Below, one piece after another: positions 1-7,789 of a stretch of DNA of 33,556 bases. The notes under the pieces are model-generated. The model was given only the letters and a program-made list of their open reading frames with translations, searched no databases and was not told the DNA's origin. This DNA comes from Fibrobacter sp. (GTDB lineage Bacteria > Fibrobacterota > Chitinivibrionia > Chitinivibrionales > Chitinispirillaceae). Location: NCBI GenBank assembly GCA_012513915.1, contig JAAZBG010000096.1, positions 1 through 33,556 of the forward strand. The letters run 5' to 3'. Numbering within the stretch: the stretch's first letter is position 1; each line of letters opens with the position of its first letter. The position numbers and the translations under genes are program-made.

Positions 1-1014
1 ATCGGCTCTTTTTCGTCAGGAGCAAGCAGTGTAACCATAATGCCCGGTGTTGTATGTAAATTCGAAAAGAATGCTGGTATCAGAATCGGTGATCCAAGCT
101 TAGGCGCAGGAATACTGATTGCTAAAGGTACTCCTGAAGACTCGATATTTTTCATCAACAGTTCCCCTGATGTTATATGGGGAGACAGTAGCGCAGGCGG
201 CATATGGATAGGGCCTGAATCACCGGTAAACACTGTATTTGAATACTGTTCAATACGAAACGCTACAACCGGAATTTATGCAACAGGAACAATGATTAAT
301 GTTTCGAATTGCCGGGTAAGTGGTTGCGATTCCAACGGAATAACCTTTAATTATGCAAGCCCCTTTGATTCCATGTCATTTAACGATAATTTTTTTGTTG
401 AAAATGCCGGTTATGGAATCAGCATTTCCGCTGACCAGCTTATTAATCTTTCCGGTACCGGAAGTGTAGCAGACAATGGGAAAGGTGGTATATATGTCAG
501 TGGTGAAACCATTTGGCAGAGCGGAACATGGAAAAAATATGATGCGCCATACGTTGTAGGTGGAATACTTGACATTAGTGGATTACAGGGTGTTGAAATA
601 AACATTCATCCTGGTACAGAGTTTCATTTTTTACCTGGCGCTTATATTAATGTGGGAAAATTAAACCCCGGAACGTTAATTGCCAGGGGCTCAGATGATT
701 TACCTATACTATTTGACTCCTATGATCAGGATGAATACTGGGGTGCTGATAACGACAGTATTACTGGCGGCATAAGAATCGGAAAAAATGCAGATGAGAA
801 AACAGAATTGAAATACTGTAAGGTATACAAAGCCACCAGTGGTGTTTATGTTGATGCAAACGTAAAAGTTGAAAACTGCAAATTTAAATACAACCGGGAG
901 TATGGTATAATTATCGATAAAAATGCTTCTTCGGCATCAATTTCGGAGAATTCATATTCGGAAAACGGTGTAGACTCCACATTTGTTATTAATAACAATG
1001 TGCCCACCCCCTAA
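1..1014 (+). CDS. Parallel beta-helix surface protein, C-terminal part (5' end outside window)
   Basis: The frame is open from base 1, so this is the C-terminal 337 residues of a longer protein; the first ATG at 40 is internal. The chain is rich in short G-I-x-I/V strands and N/S/G turns, as in right-handed parallel beta-helix (NosD/pectate-lyase-like) proteins. Two related units are visible. One begins at G-I-L-I-A-K-G-T and runs through W-G-D, G-G-I-W-I-G, Y-C-S-I and V-S-N-C. The other begins at G-T-L-I-A-R-G-S and runs through W-G-A, G-G-I-R-I-G, Y-C-K-V and V-E-N-C. They lie about 190 residues apart, which indicates internal duplication. No catalytic residues or membrane segment are seen. 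It ends in V-P-T-P with no recognisable sorting domain. It is probably exported and may be an adhesin or glycan-binding/lyase-like protein, but the substrate cannot be told. Confidence 0.8.
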   Translation: MGSFSSGASSVTIMPGVVCKFEKNAGIRIGDPSLGAGILIAKGTPEDSIFFINSSPDVIWGDSSAGGIWIGPESPVNTVFEYCSIRNATTGIYATGTMINVSNCRVSGCDSNGITFNYASPFDSMSFNDNFFVENAGYGISISADQLINLSGTGSVADNGKGGIYVSGETIWQSGTWKKYDAPYVVGGILDISGLQGVEINIHPGTEFHFLPGAYINVGKLNPGTLIARGSDDLPILFDSYDQDEYWGADNDSITGGIRIGKNADEKTELKYCKVYKATSGVYVDANVKVENCKFKYNREYGIIIDKNASSASISENSYSENGVDSTFVINNNVPTP

Positions 1015-1074
1015 GCCCTGATCATATGAGATACTTACGAAAATGGGCAGTAGGCCCTCTATGTGCCACAAAAT

Positions 1075-1119
1075 CCCTTTATTCCCTGTAGGATACTGTT
1101 TTCCCTACAGGGAAAAGGG
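1075..1119. terminator. Strong inverted repeat downstream of the beta-helix gene
   Basis: The arms 1082-1092 and 1104-1114 are perfectly complementary (11 bp, around CCCTGTAGG/CCTACAGGG) with an 11-base loop. A further 5 bp pair at 1075-1079 with 1115-1119 across a two-base bulge. It lies 60 bases after the stop at 1014 and between convergent genes. There is no good U-tract, so intrinsic termination is plausible but not certain; it could equally protect a 3' end. Confidence 0.5.
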
Positions 1120-1249
1120 TAATGTACTATAAATTTTTACTACAATAATTAATGCTCTACAAGCATTAAATGATTACAATAGTATCGCAATGCCGGAGTT
1201 ATGTATGAGTAAAGCTCTGCCACAGGAGCAGCGTTCATCCGCTCAGATC

Positions 1250-2857
1250 CTACTCGCGAGCGACAATAAGTCGCTTTGATTCATTCACACCCTTACCCTT
1301 CACCCTGACTACCACTATATTGCCTGTCAATTCACTGAATTTTATGGTAAAATGACATGGCGCATTTACTGTGCGGCTGTACATTTGCTTTCCGTCAATG
1401 GTATGCAGTGTAATCAGGTACGTCCCGTAATGTGGGACGTTGACCGTGATAGTGCTGTTTTCAAGCTTTGCGGTAATAGAGTGCCCCGTGAGTGGTAAGG
1501 AACGCGATTGTAAGTCGTTTCCGTTCGATAATGGTGTTGGTATAACAGCGGAATCTAATATTCCCACAGCCGCTCCCTTGCTGTCAAATGCAGCGAGGTG
1601 GACATACGCTGCACCGGCAGGAATCGCAAGTTTTTTGCTGACATATAAAGAATCCGTCGGAATAACTGGAACACTGTCAACGCTGGAAACAACCGTCTTC
1701 GATGCATCACAGAACTGAATTTTCACATAACCCTTATAGAAAACGCCAAACGTTCCATTGACATCTAAAGAATCACCAGACTGCATTCCCGTCAACTTTT
1801 TAGTTATAAGACCAGCTGAATTGACTCCAAGAACCGGTCCATTTGACCGTGCTGCAAACCAGTTTTCCTCCATGGTAACCGAATCACCCGGAGCAATTGT
1901 CGTAAGCGGCCCAAGCACCTCGACTTCAAGCATGTTCAGGTTCGGGTATGTATATACCTGTACCGATGCCCCACTGTCAGGGTAGGTCTTCCCGTCCTGA
2001 TACCTGAACGTTTTTACATACGCATACGCATCATACCGGTCGTTAAAACAGATCCATCCCGTGCGGCAGTCTGCACCGATCTTGCCTCTGAGCTTTTTAA
2101 ACTGAACACCCATGATATTTCCCGGTGCAGCATCAGGTACCCACTGTGGGCCGGCCCCAGTACCTTCGTTCTTATACTGAACGTAACCCTTGTTGCCACC
2201 AAGTGTGCTCTGCTGATAGCGTTGAAAGTAAACCCAGAAATTATCGAAAGCAGCCGTGTCGCTATTGATACATGAACTCTGGGTGATGTCCCAGATGCCA
2301 TGCGTCATAGGTTGCTGCCCCCTGTTATACATGGTCATAACCACCCTGACATGCGATGACGCCTTGTAGAGCGTAATGTCACGTTTAAACTGCAACCCTT
2401 TGTGAGTTTTGTATTTACTAAGATCACTGTCCTCAACAGGACTGAGAAGTGAAATCACTGCCGAGTCTGTATTGTTTTGAAGAATGGTACAGGCGTATGC
2501 TCCGAAATCAACTTTTGGCGGTGATGGCCACTGGAAATCTGACTGTGGTGATGGAAGCTGACGAAAACCGCCAACCATCGAATCACCACTCACAATTTCT
2601 TTTCCGACCATCGACTTGTGGATATAGATGGAAGGATGCGTACCGAGATCATATTGCATCACCCTGCCACCAATTTTGGGGACTGCAGCAAGTGTAACAA
2701 TCCCGTTCTTAAGAACTACAACGGAATCCCAGGCGGTACCCCAGTTACTATAGTTTGATGTTTTTTCAAGCGAAACATCATACTCCTGAGCATCAGTAAC
2801 CACAACTGTGACAGTGGAAAATGCAATAATCATCGCAATCAGACGCATACAAACCAT
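1250..2857 (-). CDS. Secreted DUF4380/mutarotase-like protein with type IX-like C-terminal domain
   Basis: The start is placed at 2857, not the upstream ATG at 2890, because an AAGGAG box sits 8 bases before it and it gives a compact signal peptide (M-V-C-M-R-L-I-A-M-I, cleavage likely after T-D-A). The mature N-terminal ~300 residues contain V-V-V-L-K-N-G-I-V-T-L then P-K-I-G-G-R-V-M-Q-Y-D-L-G. This pattern belongs to DUF4380/galactose-mutarotase-like beta-sandwich proteins that bind sugars. A short Ig-like stretch follows. The last ~75 residues (G-T-Y-L-I-T-L-H-T-I-D-G-K-Q ... V-V-V-R-V-K-G) resemble the type A sorting domain of type IX secretion cargo. It is predicted to act at the cell surface or outside on a carbohydrate. 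The catalytic role is unknown, and the sorting assignment is inferred from shape only. Confidence 0.75.
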   Translation of the reverse strand: MVCMRLIAMIIAFSTVTVVVTDAQEYDVSLEKTSNYSNWGTAWDSVVVLKNGIVTLAAVPKIGGRVMQYDLGTHPSIYIHKSMVGKEIVSGDSMVGGFRQLPSPQSDFQWPSPPKVDFGAYACTILQNNTDSAVISLLSPVEDSDLSKYKTHKGLQFKRDITLYKASSHVRVVMTMYNRGQQPMTHGIWDITQSSCINSDTAAFDNFWVYFQRYQQSTLGGNKGYVQYKNEGTGAGPQWVPDAAPGNIMGVQFKKLRGKIGADCRTGWICFNDRYDAYAYVKTFRYQDGKTYPDSGASVQVYTYPNLNMLEVEVLGPLTTIAPGDSVTMEENWFAARSNGPVLGVNSAGLITKKLTGMQSGDSLDVNGTFGVFYKGYVKIQFCDASKTVVSSVDSVPVIPTDSLYVSKKLAIPAGAAYVHLAAFDSKGAAVGILDSAVIPTPLSNGNDLQSRSLPLTGHSITAKLENSTITVNVPHYGTYLITLHTIDGKQMYSRTVNAPCHFTIKFSELTGNIVVVRVKGKGVNESKRLIVARE

Positions 2858-3166
2858 TCGCAGCTCCTTATCGAATGTATTCCTACTCAATAATAATATA
2901 TCAAATCTAATTTTTGAAGACCGTACAAATGATACAATTTTTTTTAATCGTTACATAACAACCAATACGTTCATTTTATCGTAATTCGTCTTCAATAAAT
3001 GAAGTGATCCATTATTTATACTGTTTCCCATTGATTTATTGTGTATGTGTGCGGATCAGATATACTATTGGCAGGTTATGCCTAATTGTTAAACGAAATG
3101 GAGTTTTACCGTGTCAACCACATTCAGGTTAAATGAAACCAGGGTCATTATGTCAGAATATCAATT
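2858..3166. other. Intergenic region with a possible short leader ORF
   Basis: This region lies between the 5' end of the secreted protein gene and the 3' end of the pseudouridine synthase gene. On the plus strand it has a TATACT box at 3061-3066, with TTGTGT 16 bases upstream (3039-3044). A GGAG box then precedes GTG at 3111, which opens a 26-codon frame ending at 3191 inside the convergent gene. Nothing else was recognised. The short frame may be chance. Confidence 0.25.
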
Positions 3167-3823
3167 TCAGGATTTTTCATTTACATATTGAACAATATCC
3201 CTCCATTGTTCAGAAAGAGGTGCCTCCAGTTGTACCCGTGACTTGTCAGGATGCGTAAACTCAATAGTGTGCGCGTGAAGCATAAGACGTTCGACTCCGC
3301 CTACTGGCCTTGACGATCCATAGGTTTTGTCACCCATAATCGGATGTCCTATCGAGTAAAGATGAACCCTGATCTGGTGACGTCTGCCGGTGATCGGCTT
3401 TACCATTAACAGAGCCGTGGATTTAAACCTGTTTAAAACAGTAATCTCTGTCATTGCATTTTTCCCTCTTGTATCAACCCCCATGCGACCGGAGCCAAAT
3501 TCATAAATGGGAGCATCAATAGTCTGATCCACCAATGGCACGCCCATCACAAGTGCAAGATAGGTTTTCTTTACAAGACGTTTTTCAAACTGAATATTCA
3601 GATGTTTATGTGCGGCCGGAGTTTTTGCGAATATAATTAATCCGCTTGTATCTCTGTCAATACGGTGAACAACAAAAAACTTTCGTTCAAATTGACTTTC
3701 AAGAGCCTGTAAAAGCGAATCAGCTTTCGCATCACCACGGCCGGGGATTGCACTGAAACCGGATTCCTTGTTAACAACAAGTATCACATCATCTTCATAT
3801 ACTATATCGTATCTGGAACTCAA
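3167..3823 (-). CDS. RluA-family pseudouridine synthase
   Basis: It isomerises uridine to pseudouridine in rRNA and/or tRNA in the cytoplasm. The family signature H-R-I-D-R-D-T-S-G-L is at residues 53-62, with catalytic Asp56. The later G-R-R-H-Q-I-R-V-H-L motif and G-D-K-T-Y-G are also present. At 218 residues it has the size of E. coli RluA (23S rRNA 746/tRNA 32) and lacks an N-terminal S4 domain, so it is closer to the RluA/TruC type than RluC/RluD. The target base cannot be assigned from sequence. The start is a TTG with no clear Shine-Dalgarno, 14 bases after the nitroreductase stop. No ATG exists before the catalytic region, and translation may be coupled to the upstream gene. Confidence 0.9.
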   Translation of the reverse strand: MSSRYDIVYEDDVILVVNKESGFSAIPGRGDAKADSLLQALESQFERKFFVVHRIDRDTSGLIIFAKTPAAHKHLNIQFEKRLVKKTYLALVMGVPLVDQTIDAPIYEFGSGRMGVDTRGKNAMTEITVLNRFKSTALLMVKPITGRRHQIRVHLYSIGHPIMGDKTYGSSRPVGGVERLMLHAHTIEFTHPDKSRVQLEAPLSEQWRDIVQYVNEKS

Positions 3824-3837
3824 AATGCAATCCGCGA

Positions 3838-4368
3838 CTATTTGTTTATATTGCCGTAATGATCCCAGAACACAAGCTGCTCCAACGGTTTTCGGGATTT
3901 TGATGTCACCAGTGGCTGACCTGATGGATATCCCAGAGGAGTAAGCGCAACGACACTTATTTCTGCAGGTATTTTTAAAACTTTCCTGGCCTCGAAAACA
4001 TCAAAATTCCCTATCCAGCAAGTTCCAAGCCCAACATCTGCAGCTGCAAGAGTAATGTGATCCATAACAATTGCAACATCAATCTCACCATAATCCTTAC
4101 CATCAGAACGGTGCCACGATTGCGAATGATCGCAACACGCAACAATCATGACAGGTGCATTAAGAAACCATGGTCGATTATATACTGTTGCACACTGACG
4201 ACGTATAGCAAGGTCACGAATCACAATAAGAAAAAATGGCTGGTAATTGCATGCTGTTGGTGCAAATCGTGCAGCATTAAGAACTTCCATTAGTTTTGCA
4301 TCATCAACAGGTTGATCGGAATAACTACGTACGGAATACCGTTTTTGCGCAAGGTTAATAAATTCCAT
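3838..4368 (-). CDS. Nitroreductase-family FMN oxidoreductase
   Basis: The start at 4368 is chosen over the ATG at 4422 because GAGAGGAG lies 9 bases upstream. The longer form would also begin inside the terminator of the preceding gene. The 176-residue product opens with R-Y-S-V-R-S-Y (FMN phosphate-binding Arg/Ser), then A-P-T-A-C-N-Y-Q-P and, later, the G-L-G-T-C-W-I-G motif typical of small flavin nitroreductases. Such enzymes form FMN dimers and reduce nitro compounds, quinones or flavins with NAD(P)H; the physiological substrate is unknown. Two Cys occur in the I-V-A-C-C-D stretch. It is followed at 14 bases by the pseudouridine synthase, with which it may be co-transcribed. Confidence 0.9.
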   Translation of the reverse strand: MEFINLAQKRYSVRSYSDQPVDDAKLMEVLNAARFAPTACNYQPFFLIVIRDLAIRRQCATVYNRPWFLNAPVMIVACCDHSQSWHRSDGKDYGEIDVAIVMDHITLAAADVGLGTCWIGNFDVFEARKVLKIPAEISVVALTPLGYPSGQPLVTSKSRKPLEQLVFWDHYGNINK

Positions 4369-4395
4369 TGCATTATTCTCCTCTCTTCTGTTCGT

Positions 4396-4429
4396 AAAAC
4401 AAAAAACGCCCATCAATGACAACGGGCGT
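4396..4429 (-). terminator. Rho-independent terminator after the barrel/TPR gene
   Basis: Read on the minus strand, ACGCCC, a 12-base loop and GGGCGT are followed by TTTTTG and TTTT. This is a textbook intrinsic terminator about 60 bases after the stop of the 4491-6821 gene. It stops transcription just before the nitroreductase ribosome-binding site, so the nitroreductase needs either its own promoter or read-through. Confidence 0.85.
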
Positions 4430-4458
4430 ATAACAACAATGATACTAAATTATGTTAT

Positions 4459-4482
4459 GGCGACATTGTTTACAATATCGCC
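4459..4482 (-). repeat. Near-perfect palindromic hairpin just after the barrel/TPR gene
   Basis: GGCGACATTGT and ACAATATCGCC are complementary over 11 positions with one mismatch and a 2-base centre. The hairpin starts 8 bases after the stop codon and upstream of the terminator at 4396-4429. It has no U-tract and may stabilise the mRNA 3' end or serve as a protein site. Confidence 0.4.
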
Positions 4483-4490
4483 AAATATCT

Positions 4491-6821
4491 TTATTTTGAC
4501 TTTTGCATTTTATCCATTTCATTCTTCAGTTTTTCGATTTCGTCATCAATAGACTTCTGCTTGTCACCAAGCTTTTCCTGTTCTTTCAGCAAGCCTTTTT
4601 GACCGACAATCTTCTGTACTGTTGCATATGCATACTCAATGTCATCAGAAACAGTCTGCATATCTCTTGAGAAGAATGATGTACGGTTGAAATCATTCTC
4701 GAACTTATAGAACTTCTTGAATTTACCAACAAAGTCAAGCTGCTTGGTATGTAAACTGTCAATCTGATTCTGAATCGTGGTTGTCTGCCCGGCACTTGCT
4801 ATGTACTCAACATTTTCGGCAAGATTATTATAAGCCATTCGATCACTCTCGTTCTGCATTCTGGAGAAGTTAAGAGTGTCCTGATCAGGAGCTTTGAGTT
4901 TCTTGACTCTTGCAGAGGCATCCTGAAGAACTTTCAACGCCTGAACATAGTTTTTCAGAAGGAGATGGCCATAGGATTCAATCAACATACCCTCGCATTT
5001 AAGGATCTCTTTATCAGTTGTTTTCTGAAGCATCTGACCGACGGAAACACAATCGGTCCATTGGCGTGCTTTAAGTGATGTCCATCCCTGACCCAGCAGG
5101 GCATCTTCAGCATATATACTCGATTGCGGTACCATTCTGAGAGAAACGATAGCTTTAGAAAGTGTATTCTCCTCATAGAAGATATACCCAAGGAAGAGGT
5201 ATGATCTATTAACCATCTCTTTCTCTGCATCAGAGTTTGTTTTTGCTCCGACACAGTTTTCAAGTGTTGCTACAACATTGCTGAGCTCAGCTCCGGACTG
5301 AGCCTGGGCGACAGCAAAGCCATGCTGTGCAAAAACATAATCAGGATGTCCATCAGGAATTCTTGAGAACGCATCAATGGCTTTTGCCTGATTATTCTGC
5401 TGAAGATAAGCCTGACCCATCAGATACATTGCATGATAGCGTAAAGAATCCGGTACATTTGGTTTTGACAGTTCGTTGAACTGACTTGCGACAGTGTTAA
5501 AATCGCCTTTACGATATACAACCCGCATCAAACCAAGATCACTGTGCGGAGTAGCGCTGCTAAGCGGAAACGAACTCTTTACTTTTTCGTAATTCTTGAT
5601 AGCAGCTTCACGCATGTCCAGTTCCTCAAGACATGAGCCGCGGTAGTGTTCTACCCAGTCGATCTTAAAGAAATCCGGAAATTCTGTTGACAATCTGCTA
5701 AACAGAAAGAATGCATCCCAGTACTTTTCATCTTCGTAGAGTTTACGTGCTTTATTATAGAGATCGTTGGGAGACAAGCTTGCCATACGGGCCATCTTAC
5801 GCGCCCAAATTTCTTCCCTGTGTTTGCCGATATTAAAGCGGCCATAAACCGTGTGACCGGTTGCGTCATTATCTGCCTGCGTCATCATGTCGTATTGGTA
5901 TAGTACTTCAAAATCACGACCATTATTGATACCGGGCACATTCATTCCCATTGCGAGTCCCCAGTAGTCAAGACCATCAGCATTCAAACCGGTGTGCATA
6001 TGAATCTTGATCAGCTTAAGAAGCCATAAACCGATTTTGTAATTCACGTTCAAATCTGTTTTCGGATCAAACGATGTCTCACCAGACTTATACTCATCCG
6101 GATTAACAAGTAAATCCCTAAAGTTCAGATCAAGCGCAGTTTCGACTCTGTTCTCAAAGTAATTTGATATTTTAAGAAGCTTGAGATTTCTTGCATAGGA
6201 GCCAGGAGTATTAAACTTAATACCTAACTGTTCTTTCATCTGCGGTGCAATAAGGTTTTGTGTTGAAATACCAAATACATGATCTCCAAGCACGCTGTGA
6301 CGTAAAGCGCGAAAGGTAAGACCGAAGTCAAGACCGAGCCCCTGGGTTGGTGAACCGAAGTTTGAATGACGCGCATATATAAGATTCGCCCCCACAGAGA
6401 ATCTGCCCCAAAAGTTATATGCGTAGGTTCCAGCTAAAAACAGGTTACTATTTGATGATCCATCTTCGTTTCCGATAAAATGACTACCATCAAATGACGC
6501 ATTACCTGGTAAATCGCCGTCAAATTCCCCGATATAAGTTACTCCAACAGACTGATACAAACCAAGAGGTATTGTAACACCAAGCTCTGTGTGCTTGAAT
6601 TGTCCGTTGAGAATCGGGGCAAACGCAATTCGGCCTGAAGCATAATTTTCTTCTGTTATAAGCGCAGCATTTGTAACAGGGGAATGATTTGCGATAAAAT
6701 CGCGCCACCGCTGAGTAAGCAGGTTTTCACCGGGAAGACCCTGAGACACTACTGTTTGAGCCCCTGCAAGTAAAGTTACTGCAAGGAAAAGACCTCTTCT
6801 AAATTGTTTTGTCAAAAACAT
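4491..6821 (-). CDS. Outer-membrane PorV/PorQ-like barrel fused to TPR repeats
   Basis: A 776-residue exported protein with the signal peptide L-F-L-A-V-T-L-L-A-G-A and likely cleavage after V-V-S. Residues ~30-335 alternate polar and hydrophobic residues with many Gly and aromatics (G-V-T-I-P-L-G-L-Y, G-L-G-L-D-F-G-L-T-F, F-G-I-S-T-Q-N-L). This resembles the PorV/PorQ/UPF0164 outer-membrane family. From ~345 to ~620 there are TPR-type helical pairs (L-Y-N-K-A-R-K-L-Y-E-D-E-K-Y, M-G-Q-A-Y-L-Q-Q-N-N-Q-A-K-A-I-D-A-F). The last ~90 residues form a Lys/Glu-rich coiled coil. GAGGAGAAGG precedes the ATG. A periplasmic scaffold tied to an outer-membrane barrel is the likely architecture. A role with type IX secretion is conjecture. 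Confidence 0.75.
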   Translation of the reverse strand: MFLTKQFRRGLFLAVTLLAGAQTVVSQGLPGENLLTQRWRDFIANHSPVTNAALITEENYASGRIAFAPILNGQFKHTELGVTIPLGLYQSVGVTYIGEFDGDLPGNASFDGSHFIGNEDGSSNSNLFLAGTYAYNFWGRFSVGANLIYARHSNFGSPTQGLGLDFGLTFRALRHSVLGDHVFGISTQNLIAPQMKEQLGIKFNTPGSYARNLKLLKISNYFENRVETALDLNFRDLLVNPDEYKSGETSFDPKTDLNVNYKIGLWLLKLIKIHMHTGLNADGLDYWGLAMGMNVPGINNGRDFEVLYQYDMMTQADNDATGHTVYGRFNIGKHREEIWARKMARMASLSPNDLYNKARKLYEDEKYWDAFFLFSRLSTEFPDFFKIDWVEHYRGSCLEELDMREAAIKNYEKVKSSFPLSSATPHSDLGLMRVVYRKGDFNTVASQFNELSKPNVPDSLRYHAMYLMGQAYLQQNNQAKAIDAFSRIPDGHPDYVFAQHGFAVAQAQSGAELSNVVATLENCVGAKTNSDAEKEMVNRSYLFLGYIFYEENTLSKAIVSLRMVPQSSIYAEDALLGQGWTSLKARQWTDCVSVGQMLQKTTDKEILKCEGMLIESYGHLLLKNYVQALKVLQDASARVKKLKAPDQDTLNFSRMQNESDRMAYNNLAENVEYIASAGQTTTIQNQIDSLHTKQLDFVGKFKKFYKFENDFNRTSFFSRDMQTVSDDIEYAYATVQKIVGQKGLLKEQEKLGDKQKSIDDEIEKLKNEMDKMQKSK

Positions 6822-7536
6822 CTGGCTACCTTCTCCTCTTGAATATTACCCGATATTTGATCCTCCAGCTGCGTTCTCCCCACTGCAAACCGGAATTTCA
6901 AGAATCTGTCTTAACAAATCTGAATTGTATCAGGCAGGTTTGCCCCGATACCATTTATTACTAACGTTACATCAGTCAGTTCTCTAATGAATTACCCGTT
7001 TAAATTGACTACACAAAGCATTCTCAGTATTTTCAGATACCGCTGCAAGTACTCTAACCTGATGAATATAAATCACAACATTATATGAAAAGAAACTTAA
7101 TTTCAAATTTTCTCACCTGACCATTATGATGAAAGATTCCAGTGCACCTGTCATGAACTATCACTGTAAACGAAACAAAACTCCTGCCATTTTTTACAGC
7201 TCTTTTTTAGCAAAACGTCAAGAGTACATTTTGAAAAACAACCGGTAACTGAAACTATCTTATTTTGATTATTTTACAGTAATATTTTTTAACTACTCCC
7301 GATATCTGTTACCTGTCAATACATAATATAAAGCGCAGAATTGAATTTTGCTTAAGGTTATTAAAAGTTTTCTTATTTCAAATCATCATCGCCACCAGTA
7401 GTGATGGTTCGATATGCTATTTTTTCAGGATTAAACAAACATTTATCAGAAATAATCTTGCAAAAACATTTGACTATAATTAGTTTGATCTGGTCGTTTT
7501 CACTTTTCTGGCAGGAAATTATCCTACCCTGTATCA
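6822..7536. other. Long AT-rich non-coding region upstream of tRNA-Val
   Basis: 715 bases with no coding frame of note on either strand. It must contain the minus-strand promoter for the barrel/TPR gene and the plus-strand promoter of the tRNA. A TATAAT at 7475-7480 is the best -10 candidate for the tRNA, but no convincing -35 lies at the right spacing. No repeat, riboswitch or attachment site was recognised. Confidence 0.4.
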
Positions 7537-7610
7537 GGACGCATAGCTCAGTTGGTTAGAGTGCCGTGTTCACATCGCGGAGGTCGCAGGTTCGATTCCT
7601 GCTGCGTCCA
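7537..7610 (+). tRNA. tRNA-Val(CAC)
   Basis: A complete cloverleaf. Acceptor GGACGCA pairs with TGCGTCC, the D-arm is GCTC...GAGT, and anticodon stem CCGTG/CGCGG holds loop TTCACAT (anticodon CAC). T-arm GCAGG-TTCGATT-CCTGC follows and the discriminator is A at 7610. The 3' CCA is not encoded (TTT follows), so it must be added by nucleotidyltransferase. It reads valine GTG codons. Confidence 0.97.
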
Positions 7611-7789
7611 TTTTATATCCACTTGATGAAATGATGGCAGCGCATTATATTATATAACTACACATTTAGAAATCGGATCAGCAGGAGATACATATACTGT
7701 TACCGTTTTTGAAATGTATGATTTGTTAAGCTACTGATTTATTTGTCAGTTCTTCAAATCCGGGACAATTTTATTACAAAGGAAATCTC

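Noticed and set aside
1440..2697. Plus-strand frames across the secreted DUF4380-like gene
   Set aside because: They are antisense to a gene with signal peptide, ribosome-binding site and recognisable domains; none has motifs of its own.
7470..7500. TTGACT/TATAAT as a tRNA-Val promoter pair
   Set aside because: The two boxes overlap, and no -10 or -35 lies 16-18 bases from either; only the TATAAT is kept as a weak candidate.
7537..7610. Integration site at tRNA-Val
   Set aside because: No integrase gene, direct repeat of the tRNA 3' end or change in gene content was found on either side.
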